From the NCBI GenBank assembly GCA_016213675.1, contig JACQZW010000007.1, positions 1-64,000 of the forward strand: a stretch of DNA of 64,000 nt, written 5' to 3'. This stretch comes from Acidobacteriota bacterium (lineage in GTDB: Bacteria; Acidobacteriota; Thermoanaerobaculia; Thermoanaerobaculales; Thermoanaerobaculaceae). The notes beneath the pieces were generated by a model. That model did not search any database. It worked only from the letters and a program-made list of their open reading frames with translations, and was not told the origin of the DNA. Of the stretch, positions 34,035-45,754 are shown piece after piece; within the stretch, counting starts at the first letter, position 1; the number at the start of each line of letters is the position of its first letter. The position numbers and the translations under genes are program-made.

Positions 34035-35287
34035 TCCAACGACCGCGCGGGACCCGCGACATCCTGCCCCCGGACACGCGGCTGTGGAACCGGGTCGAGG
34101 CCGTGGCGCGCGAGGTGTTCTCCGCCTGGGGAGCCGAGGAGATCCGCACCCCGGTGTTCGAGCACACCGAGCTGTTCGTGCGTTCGGTCGGCGAGACCAC
34201 GGACATCGTCCACAAGGAGATGTACACCTTCCTCGACCGCAAGGAGCGTTCGCTCACACTGCGGCCCGAAGGCACGGCTGGGGTCGCCCGAGCGTGGATC
34301 GAGAACCGCATGCAGGACCGCTCGCTGCCGCTCCGCCTCTACTACATCGGTCCGATGTTCCGCTACGAGCGGATGCAGCGCGGGCGGTACCGGCAGTTCG
34401 CCCAGATCGGCCTTGAGATCATCGGCGCCGAGACCCCGCTGGCCGACGCCGAGCTCCTCGCCGCCCTCCACGAGTTCCTCGTCCGGCTCGGCTTCGACGA
34501 CGTCGAGATCCACCTCAACAACCTCGGCGACCCTGACGACCGCCAGCGTTATCAGGAGGCCATCCGGCAGGTCATGGAGGTGCATCGCGCCGAACTGTGC
34601 GGCGACTGTCAGCGGCGTCTCGACGAGAACCCCCTGCGGTTGCTCGACTGCAAGGTGCCGCGTTGCCAGGAGCTGTCGGCCGGGGCGCCGGCGATGGACG
34701 CCGTCGCCTCGCCGGCCTCGCGCGAGCACGTCGCGGGCGTCGAAGCCCTCCTCGCGCGCCTCGGCGTCCCGTACCGCCGGAACCCGCGTCTCGTGCGGGG
34801 TCTGGACTACTACCTGCGCACGGCTTTCGAGGTGGTCTCGCCGAAGCTCGGGGCGGGAACGGCCCTGGGTGGCGGCGGGCGGTACGACCGCCTGATCGCC
34901 GACCTCGGCGGCCCGGCCGTGCCCGGGGTCGGCTTCGCCATCGGCGAGGACCGGCTGATCGACGTTCTCCCCGAGGCCTTCCGCCTCGAGACGCTGGCCC
35001 GGCCACGGCTCTACCTGGTCCCGCTCGGCGACGCGGCGCAGGCGTGGGCGCTGGAGCTGGCGCGCGATTGGGTCCGCGGCGGCGTGCCGGTGGAGCTCGA
35101 GGTGACCGGACGGTCCGCGCGAGCCGCGTTCAAGCGGGCGGATCGCGACCACTTCCCGGTCGTCGTGATCGTCGGGGACGACGAGCTCGCCCAGGGAACC
35201 GTCACCGTCAAGCGGCTCGCCGACGGCTCGCAGACCCGACTCACGCCGGACCGGGTACCGGGCTGGTGGCTCGAGCACGTCCGGTGA
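34031..35287 (+). CDS. hisS: Histidyl-tRNA synthetase
   Basis: The ATG at 34031 overlaps the previous stop (ATGA) and yields a standard N-terminus (IQRPRGTRDILPPD); 418 residues, the usual length. Class II motifs are present: LTLRPEGTAGVARA, YYIGPMFRYERMQRGRYRQFAQIGLE and GLDYYLRTAFEV, with GGGGRYDRLI for histidine/ATP binding. The C-terminal anticodon-binding domain follows from ~325. An upstream GTG at 34016 is less likely. Confidence 0.96.
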   Translation: MIQRPRGTRDILPPDTRLWNRVEAVAREVFSAWGAEEIRTPVFEHTELFVRSVGETTDIVHKEMYTFLDRKERSLTLRPEGTAGVARAWIENRMQDRSLPLRLYYIGPMFRYERMQRGRYRQFAQIGLEIIGAETPLADAELLAALHEFLVRLGFDDVEIHLNNLGDPDDRQRYQEAIRQVMEVHRAELCGDCQRRLDENPLRLLDCKVPRCQELSAGAPAMDAVASPASREHVAGVEALLARLGVPYRRNPRLVRGLDYYLRTAFEVVSPKLGAGTALGGGGRYDRLIADLGGPAVPGVGFAIGEDRLIDVLPEAFRLETLARPRLYLVPLGDAAQAWALELARDWVRGGVPVELEVTGRSARAAFKRADRDHFPVVVIVGDDELAQGTVTVKRLADGSQTRLTPDRVPGWWLEHVR

Positions 35288-35342
35288 GGTCGTTGCCGGG
35301 CCGCGTGACCGAAGCGTGTCGGCGGACGTCAGGGAGTGCATG

Positions 35343-36800
35343 ATGCGGAGATTTGCTGTCGCGTGCCTACTCGTGTCCACCGTTGCCCTGGCGGCGACGC
35401 CGTATCCCCTCGATCGGGCCGTCGGCGACGTCACCGCCGCCGGAAGCTACGCCACCGTCGAGCGACTGACCGCGCCGGAGTTCGGCGGCCGGCTCACCGG
35501 CACGCCCGGCTACGAGGCCGCCGCCGAGTGGGTGGCCGGTCGACTGAGGGCGGCGGGGCTGAGGTCGCTGCCGGAGGTGCCCGGATACCTCCAGCGCTTC
35601 CCGCTCACCCTGGGCGGGGTCGAGCGCGCCGTGATGGAGTTGCTTCCGGCCGGCGAGGACGAAAAGCCGCGGTCGCTCGAGTATTTCAAGGACTACCTGC
35701 CGCTCCTCTACTCGGGGTCCGGAGACGTCACCGGCGAGGTTGTGTTCGTCGGCTACGGCATCACGGCCCCGGAGCTGGGGCGCGACGACTACGCCGGTCT
35801 CGCCGTCGAGGGCAAGGTGGTGATGACGGTACGCGGCGCGCCCGCCGACGGCCGCGACTGGACCGCGTACGACTCGCACCGCGCCAGGACCGCCAACGCG
35901 AGAGCGCACGGAGCGGCAGGCTACCTGTTCGCCGAGTCGGCAATCGCCAACCCGAACGGCGAGCCGATCGCCGACCTCCCGATGGCCGACGTGAGCGAGG
36001 CGCTCGGCGACACGCTGCTGGCCGGCGCGAAGCTGACCCTGGCGGACGTCCGCAAGGTGCTCGCCAAGGGCGGCGTGGCCAGCTTCGCGACCGGCGCGAA
36101 GGTGCGTCTGGCCGTGACCGCGAGGCCGGCCCGACCGGCGCAGGGCGCCAACGTCGTCGCCTGGCTCCCGGGCAGCGACCCGGCGGTGGCGGGCGAGTAC
36201 GTGCTGCTCGGTGCCCACCTCGATCACTGCGGCGACTGGCCGCAGCTCCTGCCGGGTGCCGACGACAACGCGTCGGGATCGGCGACGCTCCTCGAGATCG
36301 CCCGTGCCGCCGCGCGCCTCACGCCTCGCCCTCGGCGCTCGATCGTGTTCGTCTTCTTCGGGGGCGAAGAAACCGGGTTGCTCGGCTCGAGGCACTTCGT
36401 CGCCGACCGGCCCGCCTCGCTCGTCACCTGCCTGGGCGTGATCAACCTGGACATGGTCGGTGCCGGCACCGGCGCCTTCGTGGCGGGGGGCAAGAACTTC
36501 CCCGCGCTCCAGCAGGCCATCGAGGCCGCACGCGACCGCCGCCAGCCGGGCATGACGGTCAAGGCCGGTCGCTCCGAGGGAGAGCCCCGTGCCGACCACG
36601 GGCCGTTCCAGCAGGCCGCGATCCCGGCGGTGTCGATCTTCGGATCGGGGGGCAACCACCACGGCTATCACAGCCCGGAGGACACGATCTGGTGGATCAC
36701 CCCGAAGGCAATGGAGGCGATCGGTCGCGTCGTCCTCGACGCCGCCGCAACCCTGGCGAACGACGGCGTGGCGGTGTCGCCCCCGAGCCCTGGGCGTTGA
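35343..36800 (+). CDS. Secreted M28-family aminopeptidase
   Basis: A 485-residue exported metallopeptidase with signal peptide FAVACLLVSTVALAA; AGGGAG lies six bases upstream (an ATG at 35340 is also possible). The M28 dinuclear zinc set is visible: GAHLDHCGDW (His), GADDNASG (Asp), GGEETGLLG (Glu-Glu), NLDMVG (Asp) and GYHSPEDT (His). A PA-like insert occupies ~110-260. Probably removes N-terminal residues from peptides outside the cytoplasm. It is convergent with the BMC operon, only 18 bases apart. Confidence 0.9.
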   Translation: MRRFAVACLLVSTVALAATPYPLDRAVGDVTAAGSYATVERLTAPEFGGRLTGTPGYEAAAEWVAGRLRAAGLRSLPEVPGYLQRFPLTLGGVERAVMELLPAGEDEKPRSLEYFKDYLPLLYSGSGDVTGEVVFVGYGITAPELGRDDYAGLAVEGKVVMTVRGAPADGRDWTAYDSHRARTANARAHGAAGYLFAESAIANPNGEPIADLPMADVSEALGDTLLAGAKLTLADVRKVLAKGGVASFATGAKVRLAVTARPARPAQGANVVAWLPGSDPAVAGEYVLLGAHLDHCGDWPQLLPGADDNASGSATLLEIARAAARLTPRPRRSIVFVFFGGEETGLLGSRHFVADRPASLVTCLGVINLDMVGAGTGAFVAGGKNFPALQQAIEAARDRRQPGMTVKAGRSEGEPRADHGPFQQAAIPAVSIFGSGGNHHGYHSPEDTIWWITPKAMEAIGRVVLDAAATLANDGVAVSPPSPGR

Positions 36801-36818
36801 CCAGCCCGGCGCGGGCTC

Positions 36819-37091
36819 TCAACCCGACGGGTTGATCGCGTCGACGATGCCGACGACGACCGAACGGACGGGCGCGTCGTTCGAGCCGAGCACCTGGCGC
36901 GCGCCGTTCCCCTCGTCGAGGACGAGCACCAGCTCGCCGACCCCGGCACCGACGATGTCGACGGCGATGACGTAGTCGCCGGTCGCTTTCCCGGCGGCGT
37001 CGGTCTTCTCGACGACGAGCTGCTTCGTGGCGTCGTAGAACGGGTGGTTGATGGTCGACGTGACCTCGCCGATGACCCGGCCGAGGATCAT
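36819..37091 (-). CDS. BMC pentameric shell protein (EutN/CcmL) 1
   Basis: A 90-residue BMC-P vertex protein. It opens with MILGRVIGEV, the typical EutN/CcmL beta-barrel start, contains the VDIVGAGVGELVL core, and ends in GIVDAINPS. Pentamers cap the twelve vertices of the polyhedral shell. It is the last gene of the operon, joined to the next upstream gene by an ATGA overlap. Three BMC-P paralogues in one operon imply specialised vertices. Confidence 0.9.
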   Translation of the reverse strand: MILGRVIGEVTSTINHPFYDATKQLVVEKTDAAGKATGDYVIAVDIVGAGVGELVLVLDEGNGARQVLGSNDAPVRSVVVGIVDAINPSG

Positions 37092-37369
37092 CGCTTGCCC
37101 CCGGGAAGGTGCAGCGTGTCCACGATCCCGACGATCGCGTGGTCGACGGGGACGAACCACGGCTCCAGCGCCATGGCGGCTTCGCGGCCGCCCTCGAAGG
37201 TGACCAGCTCCCCCGGCCCGGCCATCCGCGTCGCGTCGGCGGCGACGAGCGTGCGACCCTTCGGCTTTCCGGTCTTGTCGAGGGGCTGGACGAGCAGCAA
37301 CGGACACCCCTCGAGGCCAGGCGTGACGACGCACGGCACGACCGTGCCGACGACCCGGCCGAGCAGCAT
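37088..37369 (-). CDS. BMC pentameric shell protein (EutN/CcmL) 2
   Basis: A 93-residue BMC-P protein (starts MLLGRVVGTVV, GPGELVTFEGG core, ends GIVDTLHLPGGKR). It overlaps the BMC-T gene upstream by one base and the first BMC-P downstream by four. The insertion after residue ~18 (PGLEGCPLLLV) is longer than in copy 1. Only the last 94 codons of a much longer open frame encode protein; the rest lies antisense in other genes of the operon. Confidence 0.9.
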   Translation of the reverse strand: MLLGRVVGTVVPCVVTPGLEGCPLLLVQPLDKTGKPKGRTLVAADATRMAGPGELVTFEGGREAAMALEPWFVPVDHAIVGIVDTLHLPGGKR

Positions 37370-37980
37370 CAGCCGTCCTCCCCGGGGAGCGAGGCCAGGG
37401 TCGCCGTGGCGAACGCGGTCCCCTCGGCGAGTTGTGCCGTCGTGGCCTCGTGCGGCGAGGAGACGATGCGGGTGACCGCGGTCCGTCCCGTCTCCTCGAG
37501 GACCGCGACGGCGATGGCGAGCGCGGCTTCGACGTCGTGCAGCTCGCCGCGGAACACCGAGAGGCCCTTGCCGTGCAAGCCCTGCTCGCCCGGCCGGATC
37601 TCGACGAGCTCCACCTGGGTCCCCTTGAGCGCGGCCTCGGCGGCACGGACGTTGGCCGCCACCGTCTCGGTCTCGACGATGCCCAGGGAGCCGACGCCGT
37701 CGGTGCGGCGGCGGCCGAGGATCCCCTCGAACAGACGGGGGTGCACGTCGGCGAGCAGCACGTGATCGACGACGCTCTCCCCGCCCCAGGCCAGCCCTTC
37801 GCGCACCGCCTCGCCGACCGAGGCCGGCGTCCCGCCGACCAGCGTCAGATAGCGCCCGGCCGTGATCGTGCCGGCACGCACGAAGCCGATCGGCGCCTTC
37901 TTGAGCATCGCGTCGGTGGCTTGCATGCCGACGGCGATGTCGGCGAATTCGATGAGGCCGAGGGCAGGATGGGTCTTCAT
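37369..37980 (-). CDS. BMC trimeric shell protein (tandem BMC domain)
   Basis: A 203-residue BMC-T protein with two BMC folds: ~4-90 (starts PALGLIEFADIAVGMQATDAM) and ~95-185 (GSLGIVETETVAANVRAAEAAL). Three chains make a pseudohexagonal tile. The first-domain segment GTITAGRYLTLVGG is the pore-side loop. No Cys-rich iron-sulfur pore motif is visible, unlike PduT. It follows the aldehyde dehydrogenase gene directly. Confidence 0.9.
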   Translation of the reverse strand: MKTHPALGLIEFADIAVGMQATDAMLKKAPIGFVRAGTITAGRYLTLVGGTPASVGEAVREGLAWGGESVVDHVLLADVHPRLFEGILGRRRTDGVGSLGIVETETVAANVRAAEAALKGTQVELVEIRPGEQGLHGKGLSVFRGELHDVEAALAIAVAVLEETGRTAVTRIVSSPHEATTAQLAEGTAFATATLASLPGEDG

Positions 37981-39417
37981 CTAGGTGATCCGGAAGTGGT
38001 CGACCAGCACGCAACGCCGCCAGCGCGAGAACGAGCGCGGTCCGGTGAGCCCCTCGCCGGTGGGGCTGGCGATGGTGAAGGAGCAGAACCCCTCGCCGTC
38101 GAGGCCGAGGCCGGCCTGCGAGCGGCCGTTCTTGACGAAGATCGAACAGTCGCACGCCTTCGCCATGCGATGCAGGTGGTCGAGGTCCTTCGAGTGCATC
38201 ACGGCGGTGTGCCGGTTGCCGCCCTCGACCCGCACGGCGAGGTCGATGGCGGCATCCGCGTTTGGCACGCGACAGATCGGCATGACCGGCATCATCTGTT
38301 CGGTCCAGAGCAGGGGGTGGTCGACGTCGACCTCGACGATGGCGAGACGGTTCGACGCCGTCGCCGCGACGCCGAGCCCGCCCAGGATCACGTCGGCGTT
38401 CTTGCCGATCAGCTCGCGGTTGATGTGGGCCTCCTGGCGGGGGCCGTGCATCTCGGCGAAGATCAGCTTCTCCAGCCGGGGCAACTGGTGCGGGCCGAGC
38501 AGCACCGCGCCGTGCCGGGTCATCGCCTTGACCAGGTCGTCCGCGACCGAGGCCACCGCGATGACCTCCTTCTCGTCGACGCAGATGATGTTGTTGTCGG
38601 TCGAGGCGCCGAGGACGATGTCGCGGGCAGCTTGCTCGAGGTCCGCGGTCTCGTCGACCACGACCGGCGGGTTGCCCGGCCCGGCGCAGATCGCCCGCTT
38701 CCCCGAGGACATCGCCGCCTTGACCACGGCGCCGCCGCCAGTCACGACGACCAGGCGGACGTCCTTGTGCCGCATCAGGGCCTGGGCCGAGTCGATGGAC
38801 GGGTCCGCGACGCAGGTCACCACGTTCGGCGGACCACCGGCCGCGGTGATCGCCTGGTTCAGCAGGGCGACCGTCTGGACCGAGCAGCGCTTCGCCGTCG
38901 GGTGGACGTTGAAGGTCACGGTGTTCCCGGCCGCGATCATGCCGATGGTGTTGCAGATGATGGTCGACGTGGGGTTCGTGCAGGGGGTAATGGCGCCGAT
39001 CACGCCGAACGGCGCCGGCTCCATGAGGGTGAGCCCGTGGTCGCCGGTCACCGAGACGGGGGCGAGGTCCTCGAGCCCCGGGGTCTTCTCGGTGACGAGG
39101 CGGTTCTTGACCACCTTGTCCTCGAACCGCCCGAGCCCGGTCTCCTCCCAGGCGGCGCGGGCGAGCGACTCGCTGTTCGCCAGCATCGACGCCCGGATCG
39201 CCGCGATGATCTGGGCCCGGACCGCGAGCGGCAGCGCGACGAAGGCCGGCTGCGCGCGCCTCGCGGCGGCGACGGCCTCGTCCACGGTGGCGAAGATCCC
39301 CACCGCCGAACCGGCCGGGCTCGACGCCGGTCCCGCCTTCTCGTTCGGGCGGGCCTCGAGGTCGGCGACGATCCGCCGCGCGATCGCCTCGATCTCCTGC
39401 TCGCTCAACTTCGACAT
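37981..39417 (-). CDS. CoA-acylating aldehyde dehydrogenase of the microcompartment
   Basis: A 478-residue PduP/EutE-type enzyme turning an aldehyde, NAD+ and CoA into acyl-CoA. The catalytic Cys279 is in NNIICVDEKEV. An N-terminal amphipathic helix (LSEQEIEAIARRIVADLEA, residues 4-22) resembles an encapsulation peptide that targets cargo to the shell. The acetaldehyde released by the DeoC domain is the obvious substrate. In the same operon as all the shell genes. No alcohol dehydrogenase or phosphotransacylase is nearby. Confidence 0.93.
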   Translation of the reverse strand: MSKLSEQEIEAIARRIVADLEARPNEKAGPASSPAGSAVGIFATVDEAVAAARRAQPAFVALPLAVRAQIIAAIRASMLANSESLARAAWEETGLGRFEDKVVKNRLVTEKTPGLEDLAPVSVTGDHGLTLMEPAPFGVIGAITPCTNPTSTIICNTIGMIAAGNTVTFNVHPTAKRCSVQTVALLNQAITAAGGPPNVVTCVADPSIDSAQALMRHKDVRLVVVTGGGAVVKAAMSSGKRAICAGPGNPPVVVDETADLEQAARDIVLGASTDNNIICVDEKEVIAVASVADDLVKAMTRHGAVLLGPHQLPRLEKLIFAEMHGPRQEAHINRELIGKNADVILGGLGVAATASNRLAIVEVDVDHPLLWTEQMMPVMPICRVPNADAAIDLAVRVEGGNRHTAVMHSKDLDHLHRMAKACDCSIFVKNGRSQAGLGLDGEGFCSFTIASPTGEGLTGPRSFSRWRRCVLVDHFRIT

Positions 39418-39538
39418 TCTCGCTCCGCTCGAATGTCAGGCGCCAGGGAACGGGGGACATCGGAGAAGAGGCCCTCCCCTGTCGCTCCAGGCGGCCGGAG
39501 CGGCTCCGCTGTTCCCCGTCCCCAGAGCCCAGTACCCT
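39418..39538. other. Filler spacer in BMC operon
   Basis: 121 bases between the aldehyde dehydrogenase and the third BMC-P gene hold no gene. They include GGAACGGGGGACA and a partly related C-rich counterpart (GTTCCCCGTCCCC) ~90 bases away. An internal promoter cannot be identified. Confidence 0.4.
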
Positions 39539-39826
39539 TCATTTCTTGTACTTCGTCGTGCCGTCGACCGCGACGGAGTCGACGATCGCCATGACCACGG
39601 CATCGACCGGCCGCTTGTCGGTGAGCACCGTCTGGCGTGCCGAGCTGCCGGCGGCGAACAGCACGACCTCGCCGGGTCCGGCCCCGACCGCGTCCGCGGC
39701 GACCACCGTGGCGCCGCTCTCCTTGCCCTCCTCGTCGACGACCCGCAGGAGAAGCATCTTCAGCCCCTGGAGGGTCGCCTCCTTGCGCGTGGCGACGACC
39801 GTGCCGACGACCTTGGCGAGCTGCAT
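39539..39826 (-). CDS. BMC pentameric shell protein (EutN/CcmL) 3
   Basis: A 95-residue BMC-P protein (starts [19 protein letters not shown], core [17 protein letters not shown], Lys-rich tail). This is the copy closest to canonical EutN/CcmL in length. It lies between the BMC-H and aldehyde dehydrogenase genes and is separate from the tightly overlapping pair at the operon end. Confidence 0.92.
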   Translation of the reverse strand: MQLAKVVGTVVATRKEATLQGLKMLLLRVVDEEGKESGATVVAADAVGAGPGEVVLFAAGSSARQTVLTDKRPVDAVVMAIVDSVAVDGTTKYKK

Positions 39827-39890
39827 GGACGTTCCTCCCCGAAGGCGCTGCCGCCCGGACGATCCTCTGGCATCGCCCGGGCGGACAGGC

Positions 39891-40193
<303 letters not shown>

Positions 40194-40251
40194 TGTCCTG
40201 CCTCCCTCGCCCTGTCCGGACTCGGTCCGGGTCGAGCGTCAGTGCTGTCCG

Positions 40252-40884
40252 TCAGTCGCGGCCGGAGCGGGCCGGCCGCCCGTTGATGTCGGCGATCGCC
40301 TGCTCCGCAGCGCGGTAACCGACGTCGATGTCCTTTTCCTCGCCTCCGAGGTAGAGCCGCCCGAAGCTGCCGAAGGCGCGTACCTCGAGGATGTTGATGT
40401 TGGCCGCCTTCTCCGCCTCGTTGGCGGCGATGGCGGCATACCCCGCCGGCGCACACTCCATCACGTAGAGCGACTGCCCGGGCAGGATGAGGTCGCCATG
40501 GCGGGTGCGGTTGATGAGTTGGGTGTGGTAGTCGGAGATGTTGCGGATCACCTGGCTGGTGAAGATCTCTGGTTTGATCCGCTCCTCCTCCTTGAGGTCG
40601 AGTGCGGCGAGGATCGCCCGACCAGCGGCACGCACGTCCGCCTGCGAGTCGGAGTGGATCTCCAGCATGCCGTAGAGCCGCTCGATAATCATCATGCCGG
40701 GACGGACGTCGGTCGCCTTGAGCGCCACGTCGGTGACCCGCATGATGTCCATCCCCGGCGCGACCTCGACGAAGAGAGAGGCCTGCCCCGGGACGGGGAG
40801 GAACCCCTGCGCGACGGTGCCGAGGAACGACGCGTACTGGGGCTGAAGCGAGTCGATGAAGACGTAGCAACGAAGCTCGGACAT
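40252..40884 (-). CDS. BMC trimeric shell protein, gated double-layer type
   Basis: A 210-residue protein with two BMC domains of the permuted CsoS1D-like class ([20 protein letters not shown] opening, central [21 protein letters not shown]). Known members of this group stack as two trimers and gate a large pore suitable for bulky cofactors. It starts one base before the stop of the RpiB-DeoC gene, so these two are translationally coupled. Confidence 0.88.
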   Translation of the reverse strand: MSELRCYVFIDSLQPQYASFLGTVAQGFLPVPGQASLFVEVAPGMDIMRVTDVALKATDVRPGMMIIERLYGMLEIHSDSQADVRAAGRAILAALDLKEEERIKPEIFTSQVIRNISDYHTQLINRTRHGDLILPGQSLYVMECAPAGYAAIAANEAEKAANINILEVRAFGSFGRLYLGGEEKDIDVGYRAAEQAIADINGRPARSGRD

Positions 40885-42135
<1,251 letters not shown>

Positions 42136-42141
42136 GAGCGG

Positions 42142-42147
42142 ATGCTA
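42142..42147 (-). promoter_or_regulatory. -10 element of BMC operon (leaderless layout)
   Basis: On the reverse strand TAGCAT is followed by six bases and the ATG of the RpiB-DeoC gene, the same hexamer and spacing as at recN. No -35 is seen; the upstream sequence is the G-rich repeat. Confidence 0.45.
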
Positions 42148-42158
42148 CCTCAAATGAT

Positions 42159-42188
42159 GGGGGACAGGGGACGGGGGACAGTGGACAG
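42159..42188. repeat. G-rich minisatellite
   Basis: GGGGGACAGGGGACGGGGG, continuing into ACAGTGGACAG, is built from GGGGACA-like units. The three long G runs could favour a G-quadruplex-like fold, though a fourth G3 run is missing. It sits between the divergent BMC and antiporter genes and resembles filler at 27.1 and 39.4 kb. Confidence 0.55.
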
Positions 42189-42237
42189 TGCAAGGAATCG
42201 AGCGTGGTAGGCTCGGCGACAGGCCCGGAGGGACGTG

Positions 42238-43314
42238 ATGAGGAAGCTGCTGCGAATCCTGCCCTGGATGCTCTTGCCCGCCGCGATGGCGGCCGGACTC
42301 GTCCATGCCCCGGCGCTCGTGCGGTTCGTCCTGGCCGGGGCGGCCTTGATTCCTGTCGCGGCGTTGCTCGGCGAGGCCACCGAGCAGCTCTCGGCACGCC
42401 TCGGCCCGGTCGCGGCGGGGTTGCTCAACGCCACCTGCGGCAACGCGGCAGAGCTCATCATCGCGGTCCTCGCGCTGCGCCGGGGTCTCGTCGAAGTCGT
42501 GCAGGCGTCGATCTCCGGATCGATCATCGGCAACCTCCTGCTCGTCCTCGGCCTCGCCCTCGTGATCGGAGGCGCCAGGCACAAGGTGCAGCGTTTCTCC
42601 CCGCTGGCCGCGGAAAGCCAGCTCGGCTCGTTGGCGCTCGCCGTCTTCGCGCTCCTGCTTCCGGCGGTCTTCTTCCACCTCGCGAGGCTGTCGCACCGCG
42701 AGGACCTCACGGTTCCGCTCTCGCTCGTCGTCGCGGCGGTGCTCCTCGCCGTCTACGCCGCCGCCCTGGTGTTCTCGCTCCGGACCCACAAGCATCTGCT
42801 CGGCGGCGGGCACCAGGCCGAGGCGCCGCGGTGGTCGAGCCGGCGCGCCGTGTGGACGCTCGTCGCGGCGGGCGCCGCCACCGGGGTGGTCTCCGAGATC
42901 CTCGTCGGCAGCGTCGAGGAGGTCGGCCACTCGTTGAGCCTCGGCCCGGTGTTCATGGGGGTGGTCGTCGTTGCGGTACTGGGCAACGCCGCGGAGCACG
43001 CTGCTGCCATCATGTTCGCCTGGCGCAACGACATGGATTCGGCCATCTCGATCTGCTTCGCCTCGTCGTTGCAGGTCGCGTTGTTCGTGACGCCCGCTCT
43101 TGTGCTGCTGTCGTTCCCGCTCGGCAACCCGATGACGCTGGTGTTCTCGGGGATCGAGGTGATCGCGGTGGCGGTGGCGGTCGGGCTCACCGGTCTCGTC
43201 ACGCTCAACGGGGAGAGCAACTGGCTCGAGGGCGTCCAGCTCCTGGCGCTGTACGTGATCCTGGCCGTGTGTCTCGCCCTGTTGCCCCCGACCGAGGCCT
43301 TGCTTCCCCTGTGA
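42238..43314 (+). CDS. cax: Ca2+/H+ antiporter (CaCA family)
   Basis: A 358-residue membrane protein (ATG at 42238, GTG at 42235 less likely; GGAGGG upstream). About eleven hydrophobic helices carry the two inverted alpha-repeats of the CAX family, [16 protein letters not shown] near residue 75 and [17 protein letters not shown] near 255. These form the ion-binding site. Exports Ca2+ in exchange for protons at the inner membrane. The next gene overlaps it by GTGA. Confidence 0.92.
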   Translation: MRKLLRILPWMLLPAAMAAGLVHAPALVRFVLAGAALIPVAALLGEATEQLSARLGPVAAGLLNATCGNAAELIIAVLALRRGLVEVVQASISGSIIGNLLLVLGLALVIGGARHKVQRFSPLAAESQLGSLALAVFALLLPAVFFHLARLSHREDLTVPLSLVVAAVLLAVYAAALVFSLRTHKHLLGGGHQAEAPRWSSRRAVWTLVAAGAATGVVSEILVGSVEEVGHSLSLGPVFMGVVVVAVLGNAAEHAAAIMFAWRNDMDSAISICFASSLQVALFVTPALVLLSFPLGNPMTLVFSGIEVIAVAVAVGLTGLVTLNGESNWLEGVQLLALYVILAVCLALLPPTEALLPL

Positions 43315-43841
43315 CGGCCCGGGTGGACGACCTGCCTCGCGTGGCGCGGATCGTCTCCGGCGGTCAGACCGGCGTCGACCGGGCGGCGCTCGACGTTGCG
43401 CTGGAACTCGGGATTCCGTGTGGGGGATGGTGTCCCCGCGGACGACGCGCCGAGGACGGCCCGGTACCGGACCGCTTTCCACTGCGGGAGACTCCCGGCC
43501 GCGACTACCCGCGGCGGACCGCCTGGAACGTCCGCGACAGCGACGCCACGCTGGTCCTCACCCGGGGCTCGCTGCGCGGAGGCACGGCGCTCACCGTGCG
43601 CGTCGCGCGGCAGACGGCCAAGCCGGTACTGGTCGTCGACCTGGGCGACATGCCCTCCCCACAGCCGGCGCTGGCCTGGCTGGAGTTGCACCGGGTTGCG
43701 GTCCTGAACGTCGCGGGTCCGCGCGAGAGCGAGAACCCGGGGATCGCCGACCAGGCGCGAACCTACCTGCGGCTCCTCCTGTCGCACGAGCGCGGAGGCC
43801 ATCGGCAGGCGGGGGCCCGTGGGCGCGTCGTCGTCGCATGA
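43311..43841 (+). CDS. SLOG-type putative molybdenum carrier family protein
   Basis: A 176-residue Rossmann-like protein starting at a GTG that overlaps the antiporter stop; a second GTG at 43323 is possible. [15 protein letters not shown] is the nucleotide-binding loop of the YpsA/putative molybdenum carrier branch of the SLOG superfamily, followed by [13 protein letters not shown] and the conserved [11 protein letters not shown]. Known members bind nucleotide-like ligands; physiological role unclear. Possibly co-transcribed with the Ca2+/H+ antiporter by chance of position. Confidence 0.78.
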   Translation: MTARVDDLPRVARIVSGGQTGVDRAALDVALELGIPCGGWCPRGRRAEDGPVPDRFPLRETPGRDYPRRTAWNVRDSDATLVLTRGSLRGGTALTVRVARQTAKPVLVVDLGDMPSPQPALAWLELHRVAVLNVAGPRESENPGIADQARTYLRLLLSHERGGHRQAGARGRVVVA

Positions 43842-44162
43842 GAGCGGGGCATCTCGCAACCGAGTCAAGCTTGTGAAAACCCGGACATTCTCGATTCCGG
43901 GCAACCTCGCAGGACCACCCGCTGCTGCTCATGACCTGTCCCATCAACGACTTCATCTTGGTCCGGCAACCTGCGACATCGGGCCCGGTCCTCTTGACTT
44001 TTTCCAAAAACGGCTCATAGTGCGCCGCGCGTGGTTCCGGCATCCTTGCTGGCTGCGCGGTAGTGCTACGGGCCGTTGGCGGAGGTTGAAGCAGGTGGTG
44101 GGACGTCCCAGCGAAACCGGACGAACTCCCTGAAGAGTTGCCGATCCCGGAGGAGCCAAGGC
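43842..44162 (+). other. Intergenic region with leader of TPR-TonB operon
   Basis: No gene. It contains the promoter described next and then a ~135-base leader before the lipoprotein gene. A C/T-rich stretch precedes the promoter. No riboswitch class that I recognise is apparent. Confidence 0.5.
43994..44021 (+). promoter_or_regulatory. Promoter of TPR lipoprotein-TonB operon
   Basis: TTGACT (43994-43999), 16-base AT-rich spacer, CATAGT (44016-44021). Predicted start near 44028. A strong GGAGGAG ribosome site then serves the first gene at 44163. Confidence 0.55.
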
Positions 44163-44984
44163 ATGCGGAAAGCCCCGATTCCCCTGATGTTGTGCGCCGT
44201 ACTGGCGGTGGCGCCGCTGGCCGGGTGCCACAAGGTCAAAGCCCGCGCCGAACTCAAGGAGGGCAACCAACTATACAAGGAGGAGAAGTACAAGGAGGCG
44301 CTGGAGCAGTTCAAGCTCGGTGTCCAGTTGGATCCGACCCTGACATTCGCCCAGCGGTCGGTCGGCCTCACGGCGATGGCGCTCTTCAAGCCCGGCGACA
44401 AGTCCAGGCAGAACATGCAGTACGCCGAACTGGCCGTCGACGCATTCCAGAAGTACCTCCGCGCCTACCCGCAGGACGCCAAGGTCGAGGACTACCTCGT
44501 CGGGATGTGGGTCAGCTCCGAGCAGTACGACAAGGCCGTCACCTACCTCAAGAAGCAGCGCCAGGAGCACCCGGAGAACGCCAAGTACAACCAGGGTATC
44601 GTCGGGGTGTTGATCAAGGCGATGCGCTTCCAGGATGCCTTCGACTTCGTCGCCGACAAGGCTCCGCGCGACGCGGGCCTTTGGTACAACGTGGGGACGC
44701 AGGCCTGGTCGAAGTCCTACAACGACCCGACGGTATCGTTCGACGACCGGACCAAGGTTGTCGACCTCGGGATTCAAGCCATGCAGCGGGCGGTGGACAG
44801 CAAGTCGGATTACATGGAGGCGATGGTCTACTACAACCTCCTGTACCGCGAGAAGGCGAAACTGACGCTCGACGAGAAGGTCAAGGCGGAGCTGATCGCC
44901 AAGGCCAACGAATGGCGTGACAAGGCTCTGGCGTTGAAGAACAAGGGGAAGCAGCCCACCCCGAAGCCTTCGGCAGCCAGGTGA
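44163..44984 (+). CDS. TPR-containing lipoprotein
   Basis: A 273-residue protein with a lipobox, LAGC, at the end of a signal peptide (LMLCAVLAVAP), so it is likely anchored in a membrane by lipid. Several TPR-like helical repeats follow (~30-210), Lys/Ala-rich, with a Pro/Lys tail. It is first in a run with tonB, exbB and two exbD genes (spacing 13-61 bases), so it probably works with that energy-transducing machine at the periplasm. No catalytic motif. Confidence 0.8.
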   Translation: MRKAPIPLMLCAVLAVAPLAGCHKVKARAELKEGNQLYKEEKYKEALEQFKLGVQLDPTLTFAQRSVGLTAMALFKPGDKSRQNMQYAELAVDAFQKYLRAYPQDAKVEDYLVGMWVSSEQYDKAVTYLKKQRQEHPENAKYNQGIVGVLIKAMRFQDAFDFVADKAPRDAGLWYNVGTQAWSKSYNDPTVSFDDRTKVVDLGIQAMQRAVDSKSDYMEAMVYYNLLYREKAKLTLDEKVKAELIAKANEWRDKALALKNKGKQPTPKPSAAR

Positions 44985-44997
44985 ACGGGGACCGACA

Positions 44998-45717
<720 letters not shown>

Positions 45718-45754
45718 GGTTTTCCAGAAAAGCCCCTTCGAAAGGAGAATCGTA

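Noticed and set aside
37370-39460. Long minus-strand frame reading through the BMC-T and aldehyde dehydrogenase genes into the second EutN gene
   Set aside because: Only its last 94 codons (37088-37369) encode a known protein; the rest is another frame of well-supported genes.
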